From CBDBFG01 sp965204765 (GTDB lineage Bacteria > Pseudomonadota > Alphaproteobacteria > Caedimonadales > UBA9215): 64,000 nucleotides of DNA. Under the pieces are notes generated by a model. It was not told the origin of the DNA and did not search any database. It was given only the letters and a program-made list of their open reading frames with translations. Location of the stretch: the NCBI GenBank assembly GCA_965204765.1, contig CBDBFG010000004.1, forward strand, positions 434,001-498,000, read 5' to 3'. Each line of letters begins with the position of its first letter. Position 1 is the stretch's first letter. The translations under genes were made by a program, and so were the position numbers. This document shows positions 34,308 through 42,966 of this stretch, piece by piece.

Positions 34308-36092
34308 ATGGCTAATACTATAGGCGGTAGTTTGCATACAGCCATGAAAGAACAGGAATTGTTAGTGCAAAATATCCAGCAAGCTAGTGATCCCAATTAT
34401 TCACGGAAAATATCTGCTACAGAAACTTTAGTCTCAGATGGTGAGGTTGTAGATGTTAAGCCCGGTGTGGTAACAAGAGCGGCTGACTTTTTTCGAGAGC
34501 GAACTATCAGAGAACAAAAATCAGAGGCAAGTTATCTAGAGGTTTTAGCGACAATATATAATAGAATAGAAGGTAGATTGGGTCAGCCAGGAGATGACAC
34601 TTCCCTGGGTTCAAGAATAAAATCAGTGGCCAATAAATTAACAGCATTACATAGTGAGCCAGAAAATCATGATTTGGTTACCCATTTTATAAGGGAGTTA
34701 AAGGATACTGTTGGGTACATCAATAATATGGGTAACTTTTATCAATCGCAAAGAGAGCAAGCAGAAAGCAGTATCAAACAAGCAGTAGATAATATCAATG
34801 GTATTTTACAAGAATTACGTAAAGTGAATGATTCTATTACTAAGGTAGATGCAAGTGATATAGCTACTTATCAAGATTTGCAAGATAAATTGTTAAAAGA
34901 TTTATCGCAATATGTAGATTATAATTGTTTTTATAATACTGATGGTACGGTGTCGGTAGATATTAATGGTGGTCATGCGTTATTGCGTCCTCAATTTGCT
35001 GCTACTCTTGCTTTTCAGCCTGTGGCTGCTATCGGACCTCTCAATGAAAACTCAACACTAGGAAAATTATATATAGATGGGGAAAATGTTACTGGTTCTA
35101 TCTATGGTGGAGAGGTTGGGGCGTTTTTTCATATTCGTGATTTTGTTTTGCCTAATTTACAGGCTGAACTTGATGAATTTTCTGTACAATTGCGTGATAT
35201 GATTAATGCTGTGCACAATAAAGGTGTAGGTAAAGAAACAAATAGCAGTCTTACCAGTACACGTGCCTTTAATGCTCCCGGAGTCGAAGTAATGCGCATG
35301 GATAGTGCCGTGCGTATTGCTATTATGGATGCGGACAATCAGATAGTTGCAGATGTACTAGATCTTGATTTAAGTGATCGTGATTATACTATTACAGAGG
35401 TTGTAACGTTAATAAACAATCATCTGGTGGCAGAGGGAATAGGTACTGCAATCATAGATAGTGGTAAAGTTGTCATTACCGCTAATGATAATAGCCATGG
35501 TGTGGCAATCGTATCCTTGGCTGCACAAGAGGCAAAAGAAACGACCACAGGGCTGGGATTTTCGCATTTTTTTGGTTTTAATGATCTATTACAAACAGGC
35601 ACTAGGTATGTGCAAGATGGTAATCCAGTAAAAGCAGGCATTGCGCAACAGTTATCTGTTAATCCGGATATATTACAAAATTATCACTTATTATCTTCTG
35701 GTTCACTATCGCAAGAGGTAAATATAGACATTGGCGATAAAGCCATAGAATTTGGTAATCCTGAAGTTATACATGAATTGAAAAGTGTGTTAGATTTTGA
35801 ACGCATAGGGTTTGCCGATGCTGGTGCTATGCTACACAGGACCGATACTATGGTTGGGTTTGCTAACGCCATGTGGCAGCATACTTTATTAGATATAAGA
35901 AATGTCAAAGACGATTTAGATATCCAACAAACAACATTAAAAAAAACCGAGCAGGAATTAAGGGATAATGTTGGCGTGGATATTGAAAAGACCTATGAAC
36001 AGTTTTTTAATTTACAATATTTGATTAGAGCCTTGCATGAACTGCGCAAAGCAGATTATGAGGCAAAAATGCGTTTAGTAAGTATTTTTTAA
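34308..36092 (+). CDS. flgK: flagellar hook-associated protein 1 FlgK
   Basis: 594 residues. N-terminal helix carries the HAP1 pattern (NTIGGSLHTAMKEQELLVQNIQQASDPNYSRK), and the C-terminal helix ends TYEQFFNLQYLIRALHELRKADYEAKMRL, with a Gln instead of the usual N-L-x-x-Y-Q. These end helices form the D0 core. The middle holds Thr/Asp-rich beta domains. It makes the first junction layer between hook and filament. TTGAGG site upstream. Confidence 0.92.
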   Translation: MANTIGGSLHTAMKEQELLVQNIQQASDPNYSRKISATETLVSDGEVVDVKPGVVTRAADFFRERTIREQKSEASYLEVLATIYNRIEGRLGQPGDDTSLGSRIKSVANKLTALHSEPENHDLVTHFIRELKDTVGYINNMGNFYQSQREQAESSIKQAVDNINGILQELRKVNDSITKVDASDIATYQDLQDKLLKDLSQYVDYNCFYNTDGTVSVDINGGHALLRPQFAATLAFQPVAAIGPLNENSTLGKLYIDGENVTGSIYGGEVGAFFHIRDFVLPNLQAELDEFSVQLRDMINAVHNKGVGKETNSSLTSTRAFNAPGVEVMRMDSAVRIAIMDADNQIVADVLDLDLSDRDYTITEVVTLINNHLVAEGIGTAIIDSGKVVITANDNSHGVAIVSLAAQEAKETTTGLGFSHFFGFNDLLQTGTRYVQDGNPVKAGIAQQLSVNPDILQNYHLLSSGSLSQEVNIDIGDKAIEFGNPEVIHELKSVLDFERIGFADAGAMLHRTDTMVGFANAMWQHTLLDIRNVKDDLDIQQTTLKKTEQELRDNVGVDIEKTYEQFFNLQYLIRALHELRKADYEAKMRLVSIF

Positions 36093-36128
36093 TGGAAATG
36101 ATTATCAATAATAATCCAGGAGAAGATA

Positions 36129-37094
36129 ATGACTATCCACAAATCATCATATTTAGCAGACAGTTCTGCGGTACAAAAAGGAATGCAAGAAGCAAGCACT
36201 AGGTTATCACAATCTGTTAAACGTGCTTCGTCGGGAGGAAGTTCAGCTAATTATTCTGACCAGGCCATTGTTAATAATGTAAATGCTGTGAACAGTATGC
36301 AGCAAACTATACTAGAATGTTCTACTATGTTACATAACATAGATAAGGTGTCTGGACGTATAAAAGTTTGCTACGGCATTAATGATAGAATTATGGATAT
36401 TGCAAACGAAGTGCATGTTAGGGCAGTGCAAAATACAGCTGTATCACCGGATCATAGATTTGCATCTTTTTGCCAGGAAAGATTGGATGAATTGGAAAGA
36501 TTACTTAATACACAAAGTCCAATAGACGGGGTATCAGTGATGGGTGAGGGGAATACTAGTGATAAGGTAGTAGATTTTGCTGTCCTAACTGTACCCAACC
36601 ATGATGATCAGCCCACAGATACGGATTATTATGTTGGGGCTAATGGTAGTAAAAACTTTATTTTAATGGATAACTCAGTACGAGAGTATGGTGTATCGGC
36701 ACGAGACGATGGCCTACGAGATTTAATATTTTTCTTAAAGATGGGTACAAGTATAGAGGGTTATGACGAACAAGGTATGCTGTCAGATGAGGATGCAAAT
36801 ATTTTATCCGCTGTTAAGGATGGGTTATCGGCTGTATCAAAGCGATTATCTTCTATTAAATTAGAGCTAGGCGAACAAATGAAAAATCTTGATTCATATA
36901 AAGATACAGTGGAAACATTACAGATGGAGAGTTATGAGCAAAGCTCAAAATTGCGTAATTGTACCACGGAAGATTTAGTAAAAAATCTTCACGAAATGAA
37001 CCAAAACATGATGGAAGTAGAGCTAGGACAAACTTTGAATGCCAAATTATTAGAGATACGCTCTCGTCTTGCCAGTGTGTATAATTATGTTTAG
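36129..37094 (+). CDS. flgL: flagellar hook-associated protein 3 FlgL
   Basis: 321 residues, flagellin-like ends with a central variable part. N-terminus ASTRLSQSVKRASSG and C-terminus ELGQTLNAKLLEIRSRLASVYNYV form the coiled D0/D1 core. Position after flgK and the lack of a typical flagellin FRINT opening favour FlgL over flagellin, although distant flagellin paralogues cannot be excluded. GGAG site 9 bases upstream. No flagellin gene is visible in the window. Confidence 0.8.
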   Translation: MTIHKSSYLADSSAVQKGMQEASTRLSQSVKRASSGGSSANYSDQAIVNNVNAVNSMQQTILECSTMLHNIDKVSGRIKVCYGINDRIMDIANEVHVRAVQNTAVSPDHRFASFCQERLDELERLLNTQSPIDGVSVMGEGNTSDKVVDFAVLTVPNHDDQPTDTDYYVGANGSKNFILMDNSVREYGVSARDDGLRDLIFFLKMGTSIEGYDEQGMLSDEDANILSAVKDGLSAVSKRLSSIKLELGEQMKNLDSYKDTVETLQMESYEQSSKLRNCTTEDLVKNLHEMNQNMMEVELGQTLNAKLLEIRSRLASVYNYV

Positions 37095-37177
37095 AATATT
37101 GTAAAATACTGTTGAGGCACATAAAGTATTAAGTTATAACTGCTTCGGGATTAATTATTAAGTAAGTGAGGATTTGG

Positions 37178-37747
37178 ATGTCAAAAAAGGGCGTTAAGCA
37201 AGATAATAATTTAGGGGAAGACCTAGATAAAAGTGAAAATGACAGTCAACCTATAGACGAAAAAAATACTGCACAAGATGAGAATAATATCACCGAAGAA
37301 GCAAGTTTAGAGTCGCAATTGGCCGAAACGAAAGATCAGTTATTGCGCGCATTAGCAGAAGTAGAAAATACTCGTAAACGTGCTAAACGAGAAAAAGAGG
37401 ATACGGCACAATATGCAATCACTAAGTTTGCCAGAGATATGTTAACAGTTAATGATAACTTGGAAAGAGCTATAAAAAGTGTGAAAAATAAAGATCATGA
37501 AGAAATCAAATCTTTGCTAGAAGGAATTGAGATTACCCAGAAGGAGATTAATAGTATTTTTACAAGATATGCTATTAGCCAGGTAAAATCTGTGGGTGAG
37601 AAGTTTGATCCTAATTTTCATCAAGCTATGTTCGAAGTTGAGGACCAAGATAAAGAGGCTGGTATAGTCATAGAAGAAGTACAAACAGGCTATAAAATTG
37701 CTGATCGTTTACTAAGACCTGCTATGGTTGGTGTGGTGAAGAACTAA
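37178..37747 (+). CDS. grpE: nucleotide exchange factor GrpE
   Basis: 189 residues from the ATG at 37178 (GAGG site 6 bases upstream). An acidic disordered N-terminus (~1-45) leads into the long dimer helix (LESQLAETKDQLLRALAEVENTRKRAKRE) and the beta-wing head with the signature FDPNFHQAMFEVE and RLLRPAMVGV. GrpE releases ADP from DnaK. Usually beside dnaK or hrcA; here it follows flgL and dnaK is not in view. Confidence 0.95.
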   Translation: MSKKGVKQDNNLGEDLDKSENDSQPIDEKNTAQDENNITEEASLESQLAETKDQLLRALAEVENTRKRAKREKEDTAQYAITKFARDMLTVNDNLERAIKSVKNKDHEEIKSLLEGIEITQKEINSIFTRYAISQVKSVGEKFDPNFHQAMFEVEDQDKEAGIVIEEVQTGYKIADRLLRPAMVGVVKN

Positions 37748-38027
37748 CATATTTGTTTCGTTCTCTCTAATTTAACTAGTGAAGTAATTAAATAGATATT
37801 GTTGAGGCCGCTGTATTATCGGTTATGGCGGTTTCAAAAAAAATATGATGTATACGCGCATCGTCTCACTAATCCGTTATGTGCTGTTTTGCATACCTTG
37901 TGAATCAGTACGATTGGGCTAGATGTTATTTCCGCTAAAGAAGGATGAATAGGTACACACGCATCAATCTAGAGATATTTAAATACCAGCATAATAGATA
38001 TGAGTTATGTACGCAGTTTCGTAATTG

Positions 38028-38702
38028 CTAGAATATTTTGGCGGCAATAATTGCCACTTTTATACCAAATGCTATCAGAATAACGCCCGTTACCCTGTTC
38101 AGCCACTTACCAGCCTTGTGGAATATTTTTCTTATTTTAGGATTGGAGAAAAATATAGCAACAAACAAAAACCAAGATGATGCGATAGCAACTATAGTGC
38201 CGCCATACATTATTTTTGCATAGGTCGCGGTGTTATTGGTGACATAACTTGATAATATCCCGATGAATAATAAAATCACCATTGGATTCAAGGCATTGGT
38301 TAACAGTCCAGATTTAAACGCTTGCCAGTTACTTATATGAGAAGTGTGTTCGGTTGTGTCTAATGCTTTATCAACTTCTGGTTTGGCGGTTTTAAACAGG
38401 CTATAGCCAATGTACACCAGATATAAGGCGCCGGTTAATTGAATGGCGCGAAATAGCCAGGGTACGTTGGTGATAAGGTAGCTAATACCGGTAATAGTAT
38501 AGATAAAATGTAGTGACATTCCGGTTACGGTACCCAATGCACTATATATTCCAGCTTTTCTGGAATGTAAGATGCTATTTTTCATAGTAATGGCCATATC
38601 TGGTCCTGGACTGACTACGGTAATAAAATAGATATATGCAATTGCTCTTACGCTGGCATAGTAAGCACTTAAATCTAATAAGATCATCTCTTTATCAAAC
38701 AC
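38028..38702 (-). CDS. LysE/RhtB-family amino acid exporter
   Basis: 224 residues, about six membrane segments. The family signature VVSPGPDMAITMKNSI (~29-44) and the GTVTGMSLHFIYT segment are clear, followed by a NALNPMVILLFIG segment. Members export homoserine, threonine, lysine or related compounds; the substrate is not evident. Starts with GTG at 38702 (AGGA site 7 bases upstream) or ATG at 38687. Stands alone. Confidence 0.9.
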   Translation of the reverse strand: MFDKEMILLDLSAYYASVRAIAYIYFITVVSPGPDMAITMKNSILHSRKAGIYSALGTVTGMSLHFIYTITGISYLITNVPWLFRAIQLTGALYLVYIGYSLFKTAKPEVDKALDTTEHTSHISNWQAFKSGLLTNALNPMVILLFIGILSSYVTNNTATYAKIMYGGTIVAIASSWFLFVAIFFSNPKIRKIFHKAGKWLNRVTGVILIAFGIKVAIIAAKIF

Positions 38703-38737
38703 AAATTATCCTGTAGTATCTAGCATACAATGTTAAA

Positions 38738-39223
38738 ATGTGTCAAAATAAAATGAGAAAATTAAAATTACTAAATTTTGCTGCTGTTATGATTTTCTTG
38801 TGCTTTGATACGCGTGTTGATGCGGTAAGGGCACGGAAAATACCGAGGTTTGTTAGCTTAAATTTTAATTTTGTTAAATTACGTTATGGTCCAGGTAAAC
38901 AATATCCTATTAAATGGATTGTGCGTTTTAAAGGTATGCCAGTAAAGATTATTGCTGAATATGAAACCTGGCGACAAATACAGTGTTTTGATAATACCGT
39001 TGGCTGGATTCATAAAAGCTTACTGACCGGGAAAAGAAGTGTAATAATTACAGATAAAGTTAATTTGTTTAGTTCTTCTAGTCTTGATTCTACGATAGTT
39101 GCACAGGTGTTACCTTATAATATTGCTAGTATAAAATTAAAAAAATCTACGAAGCATTCTATTTATGTTACGTTAAATAATTTATCTGGTTGGGTTGATG
39201 CTAAATGTGTATGGGGATATTAA
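38738..39223 (+). CDS. exported SH3-like domain protein
   Basis: 161 residues. Signal peptide at the start (core LNFAAVMIFLCF) followed by a bacterial SH3-like pair: PRFVSLNFNFVKLRYGPG...WIVRFKGMPVKIIAEYETWRQIQ...GWIHKSLLTG, and a second copy ending NLSGWVDAKCVWGY. This matches the small periplasmic SH3 proteins found across alphaproteobacteria. They probably bind cell wall, but no activity is established. Start is the ATG at 38738 or 38753; neither has a strong site. No operon partner. Confidence 0.85.
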   Translation: MCQNKMRKLKLLNFAAVMIFLCFDTRVDAVRARKIPRFVSLNFNFVKLRYGPGKQYPIKWIVRFKGMPVKIIAEYETWRQIQCFDNTVGWIHKSLLTGKRSVIITDKVNLFSSSSLDSTIVAQVLPYNIASIKLKKSTKHSIYVTLNNLSGWVDAKCVWGY

Positions 39224-39391
39224 AGATCTGAGAGCATATACTTTTGTTTCCTCTAAAATATGGTAGGTAGTAATTATTATTTCACTTTTGTTGCATGCAT
39301 CTTGGTGATGTTGTGGGTGCGTTGCAGTGACAATGAGAGTTTTTTCTTGCTTGTGTGATTGTAGTGGTGTATAAATCGCATATACTTTTGA

Positions 39392-39472
<81 letters not shown>

Positions 39473-39482
39473 TATTCCTTAG

Positions 39483-40220
39483 GTGTGGTGTTCTGTGCAT
39501 TATCCGTCTCATTTGATTTCTGGTAAGTTGATTAAGCGTTATAAAAGATTTTTAGCTGATGTCGAGCTTGATAATGGTCAGATAATTACCGCACACTGTG
39601 CTAATCCTGGTGCTATGATTACGTTACAGGATCAAGGTAGCAAAGTTTTTTTAACCAAAGTTCCTGATAATATTGATCGCAAGCTAAGATATGACTGGAT
39701 TTTAATCGAGGTGGATAACGATCTTGTCGGTGTGCACACTTCGCTGACCAATAAAATAGTATATGAAGGGTTGCAACAGGGCACCGTGCAAGAATTAAAA
39801 CATTACAATGCTATTAAACCTGAAGTTAAATACGGTTTACAGGGTAGTAGAATAGATTTTTTATTATCACAAGAAGAGTATCCTGATTGTTACCTTGAGG
39901 TAAAAAATGTGAATCATATGGAGGAAAAAGGGACTGCCTTATTTCCAGATGCGATTACTAGCAGAGGTACTAAGCACTTGCAAGAGCTTATGTATGTTGT
40001 AAAACAAGGCATGCGTGCCATAGTATTATATGTTGTGCAACGTAATGATTGTAACTATTTTGCTGTAGCAGATAACATAGATAATGTTTATAGTCAGACT
40101 GTTGTACAGGCAAAAAGGGCTGGGGTAGAATTTCTTTGTTATCGATGTCATATCGACTTACAGTCTGTTACTTTATCAAAAAAAATTAAAATTATTGAGG
40201 GTGGTATGTATGACAAATGA
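39483..40220 (+). CDS. sfsA: SfsA family DNA-binding protein/nuclease
   Basis: 245 residues from GTG at 39483 (GTG at 39495 also possible). Conserved motifs: LIKRYKRFLADV (~16-27), CANPGAM (~40), the PD-(D/E)xK-like segment SRIDFLLSQ...CYLEVKNV (~121-141) and FPDAITSRGTKHLQEL. Known as a sugar-fermentation stimulator; the fold is a nuclease-like one. Upstream of map with a small overlap, so the two are translated together. Confidence 0.92.
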   Translation: MWCSVHYPSHLISGKLIKRYKRFLADVELDNGQIITAHCANPGAMITLQDQGSKVFLTKVPDNIDRKLRYDWILIEVDNDLVGVHTSLTNKIVYEGLQQGTVQELKHYNAIKPEVKYGLQGSRIDFLLSQEEYPDCYLEVKNVNHMEEKGTALFPDAITSRGTKHLQELMYVVKQGMRAIVLYVVQRNDCNYFAVADNIDNVYSQTVVQAKRAGVEFLCYRCHIDLQSVTLSKKIKIIEGGMYDK

Positions 40221-41004
40221 TTTTATAGTAAAGCAGTTACATACTTGTGGGTATACCATAAATATTTTCAATGAAACAGGGTTTCAAGGTATGCGTAAAG
40301 CAGGTCAATTAGCAGCCAAGGTGTTAGATTACATTGAACCATATGTTACAGTTGGCACTAGTACCGAGCATTTAAATAAACTTTGCCATGACTTTATTGT
40401 TGCGCATGATGCGATTCCTGCTCCGTTAAATTACCGAGGATTTCCTAAGTCTATTTGTACATCAGTAAATCATGTAATTTGTCATGGTATACCTTCGTCA
40501 GAAAAGATACTAAAAAATGGTGATATTATTAATATTGACGTAACAGTTATCCTTGATGGGTGGTATGGTGATACTAGTCGTATGTTCACGTTGGGTAAGC
40601 CTAGCGTGTTATCACAGAAGCTGATTAATGTTACCTATGATTGTTTAATGAAGGCTATAGATATAGCTAGACCAGGTGTTACTTTGGGTGATATCGGTTA
40701 CACAATTCAATCTTATGCCGAATCCAAAGGTTTTTCAGTTGTACGTGATTTTTGTGGTCATGGTTTGGGAAGGGTCTTTCATGATGCGCCTGAAGTAGTG
40801 CACTATGGTAGTCCTAATACGGGAGTAGTCCTAGAAGAAGGGATGTTTTTTACCATAGAGCCAATGATAAATGCGGGTAAGAAAGAAGCTAAGATTCTGG
40901 CAGATGGATGGACTGCGGTTACAAGAGATAAATCTTTATCGGCTCAATTTGAGCACTCTATAGGAATTAATGCTACGGGAGTAGAGATCTTTACTGTATC
41001 CTAA
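40210..41004 (+). CDS. map: type I methionine aminopeptidase
   Basis: 264 residues from the ATG at 40210 (GAGGG site). Removes the initiator Met from new proteins. All five metal ligands are seen: Asp in INIDVTVILDGWYGDTSRMF (two), His in GHGLGRVFHDAPEV, Glu in FTIEPMIN and Glu in QFEHSIGI. The catalytic His lies in NHVICHGIP. Overlaps the end of sfsA by 11 bases. Confidence 0.97.
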   Translation: MTNDFIVKQLHTCGYTINIFNETGFQGMRKAGQLAAKVLDYIEPYVTVGTSTEHLNKLCHDFIVAHDAIPAPLNYRGFPKSICTSVNHVICHGIPSSEKILKNGDIINIDVTVILDGWYGDTSRMFTLGKPSVLSQKLINVTYDCLMKAIDIARPGVTLGDIGYTIQSYAESKGFSVVRDFCGHGLGRVFHDAPEVVHYGSPNTGVVLEEGMFFTIEPMINAGKKEAKILADGWTAVTRDKSLSAQFEHSIGINATGVEIFTVS

Positions 41005-41296
41005 AGGCTGATGTTTGTTTGATAATGGTATAATTAATAACATGCATCAAACAGTTGCATTATTCTCATTGCCAATTCTACCGGGATTACTACTAAGCAT
41101 TGGTTATACAATAAGAAAGATAGATAACAAGTATGTAATATAGAAATTTTCTATGAATTATGAATGGATAATGAAGTTAGACTTTCTTTTTTGTGTCTGT
41201 GAAGACTGATGATAGTTGCTACAATATGAAAGTTTTACTAATATGAATTACAATACAGCAGCCATATAATTTAGGTATGGAGTGGAGTGAATTTGC

Positions 41297-41710
41297 TTAA
41301 TGCGATGAATTGTATTGATGACGTTTAGCACGGCATTGTTCATATAAATCTAGTATAGCATGTATCGTGAACAAAGCGCTTCCTACTAAGAATGCTGGTC
41401 CATATTTATTGTGTATACCCCATGACTCATCTATTTCAATATTGGCATACAGAAATGATATAGATCCGGACAGGCATAGTGCACTTTTGAATATTTTATA
41501 GCTTTTTGTAGATTCAAATGACGGTTTTGTGCTTTGGGTGTGTCTAATTAAAGTATCATCATCTTCATGATGCTGTGGTGGCCACGTATTGCCCATTGAG
41601 ATCATCAATAATAGTGAAAATAAACTGTGCTTGAAAATAAATCCTTTAGCTGTTGATAGCATGACTGTATAGCAGGAAAAATAGGTGTATGCAATTTTAT
41701 TAACCGTCAT
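41297..41710 (-). CDS. small membrane protein, unknown
   Basis: 137 residues. Two or three hydrophobic stretches (~25-40; ~77-90; ~108-122), the first of which could be a late signal anchor, with a polar His/Asp-rich stretch (PPQHHEDDD) between. No family recognised, weak ribosome site. Flanked by about 200-290 bases of non-coding DNA on both sides. It could be a real small membrane protein or a decayed gene. Confidence 0.35.
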   Translation of the reverse strand: MTVNKIAYTYFSCYTVMLSTAKGFIFKHSLFSLLLMISMGNTWPPQHHEDDDTLIRHTQSTKPSFESTKSYKIFKSALCLSGSISFLYANIEIDESWGIHNKYGPAFLVGSALFTIHAILDLYEQCRAKRHQYNSSH

Positions 41711-41905
41711 TGTTGTAATAGTTCATTGGTGCGAATGATGATTTTATCTTTGTCTAGAGACATGTACATCATTGAAAGTATTTATAACTATAGATTATTG
41801 AGGCAAAGATACCTTGCGACTCAATAGATGTGAAAAGCACATAGCGGTATAGCCATTATGTATGATGTGGCAAGTAATATGGCTAGTAAGATTGCAATAG
41901 AATAT

Positions 41906-42783
41906 TTATTTTTTGATTAATTTATTTTGAATTGCAGCTTTCGTTGGTAGTTTTAGTTCCCATGCTAAACCTAGTTTTTCCATGAATTTTATTACTATAT
42001 ATGAAAAATCAATTTGCCAAAATTTTAATCCATGACGTGAAGAATAGGGAAAAGCATGATGATTATTGTGCCAGCCTTCACCAAGAGAAAGTATAGCCAC
42101 AATAAAGTTATTTTTGCTGTTGTCCTTTGATTGAAACAGCTTTTTACCTATCAAATGGCATAATGAATTTACGGACCATGTCACATGGTGCCAAGCGCAT
42201 AGTCTGATTATTCCTCCCCACAGAAATCCAGATAGAAACCCATACCAATTTTGTGCGATAATGCCGCCTATTATTGCCGGTAACAGCAATCCTATTAACA
42301 TCCATAATCCGTACTTGTTTTGGATTTTGATTAGGGTTATATCTTTACTAATATCTTTTATTACTTGAAGATATTTCTCTTCTGGTAACGGTTTGAATAT
42401 CCATCCCATGTGTGAATGAAGAAAACTTTTAATCCTGCCGAAAATCCTTTGTTTAGCACAGGGGAATGTGGATCTCCGTCTCTATCTGTGAAATGGTGAT
42501 GTATTCTGTGTGAACCAACCCAAAATTTTAAATTTCCTTGTCCCGCCATAGAGCCCAGGATGCATAATGTGTATTTCATGATCTTATTAGTTTTAAAACT
42601 CATATGGGCAAAATACCTATGGTATCCAATCGTAATACCAAAAGCAGAGATTAAATAAAACACAACGAACAAGGTTATATCAGTTGTGCTGACACCGTTT
42701 ATAATCGAGTTTGCCACAGCGATTACTAGGCCTATATTTATTGCAGTTATTCCTGAAATTGTCTTAATTGATAGCATGTTCAC
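41906..42783 (-). pseudogene. fatty acid (acyl-CoA type) desaturase, frameshifted
   Basis: Two overlapping frames together give one complete desaturase. The N-terminal part (42783 down to about 42427) has the first two histidine boxes (GYHRYFAH and HRIHHHFTD); the C-terminal part (from about 42426 to 41906) has the third (GEGWHNNHHAFPYS). A single missing base in the AAAGTTTTC stretch near 42422-42429 breaks the frame: restoring one base joins GFSAGLK to FLHSHMGWIFKPL, which is the usual continuation. Active enzyme would place a double bond in membrane acyl chains using di-iron. All histidine boxes are intact, so the break may be recent, or a sequencing error. Confidence 0.85.
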
Positions 42784-42966
42784 ATTCCACTAACTAGTAT
42801 TTAAAGTACAGTATTTTTTTTAACAGGTACAGACAGCTTGTATCGTACTTATTATTCTCTTTATCTTCATATTAATTAAATATTAAGATGCTAAACGTTA
42901 AGGTAATTAAAGTTTCATATAGCGTCAAGTATTTTTGTATCTGATCAATCAAGTATCAAGCGTCTA

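Noticed and set aside
36129..37094. flgL as flagellin gene
   Set aside because: Position directly after flgK and missing flagellin-type N-terminal signature favour FlgL; flagellin remains a lesser possibility.
41906..42409. Second half of the desaturase as an independent gene
   Set aside because: It lacks two of three histidine boxes and its first residues continue the upstream half after a one-base correction.
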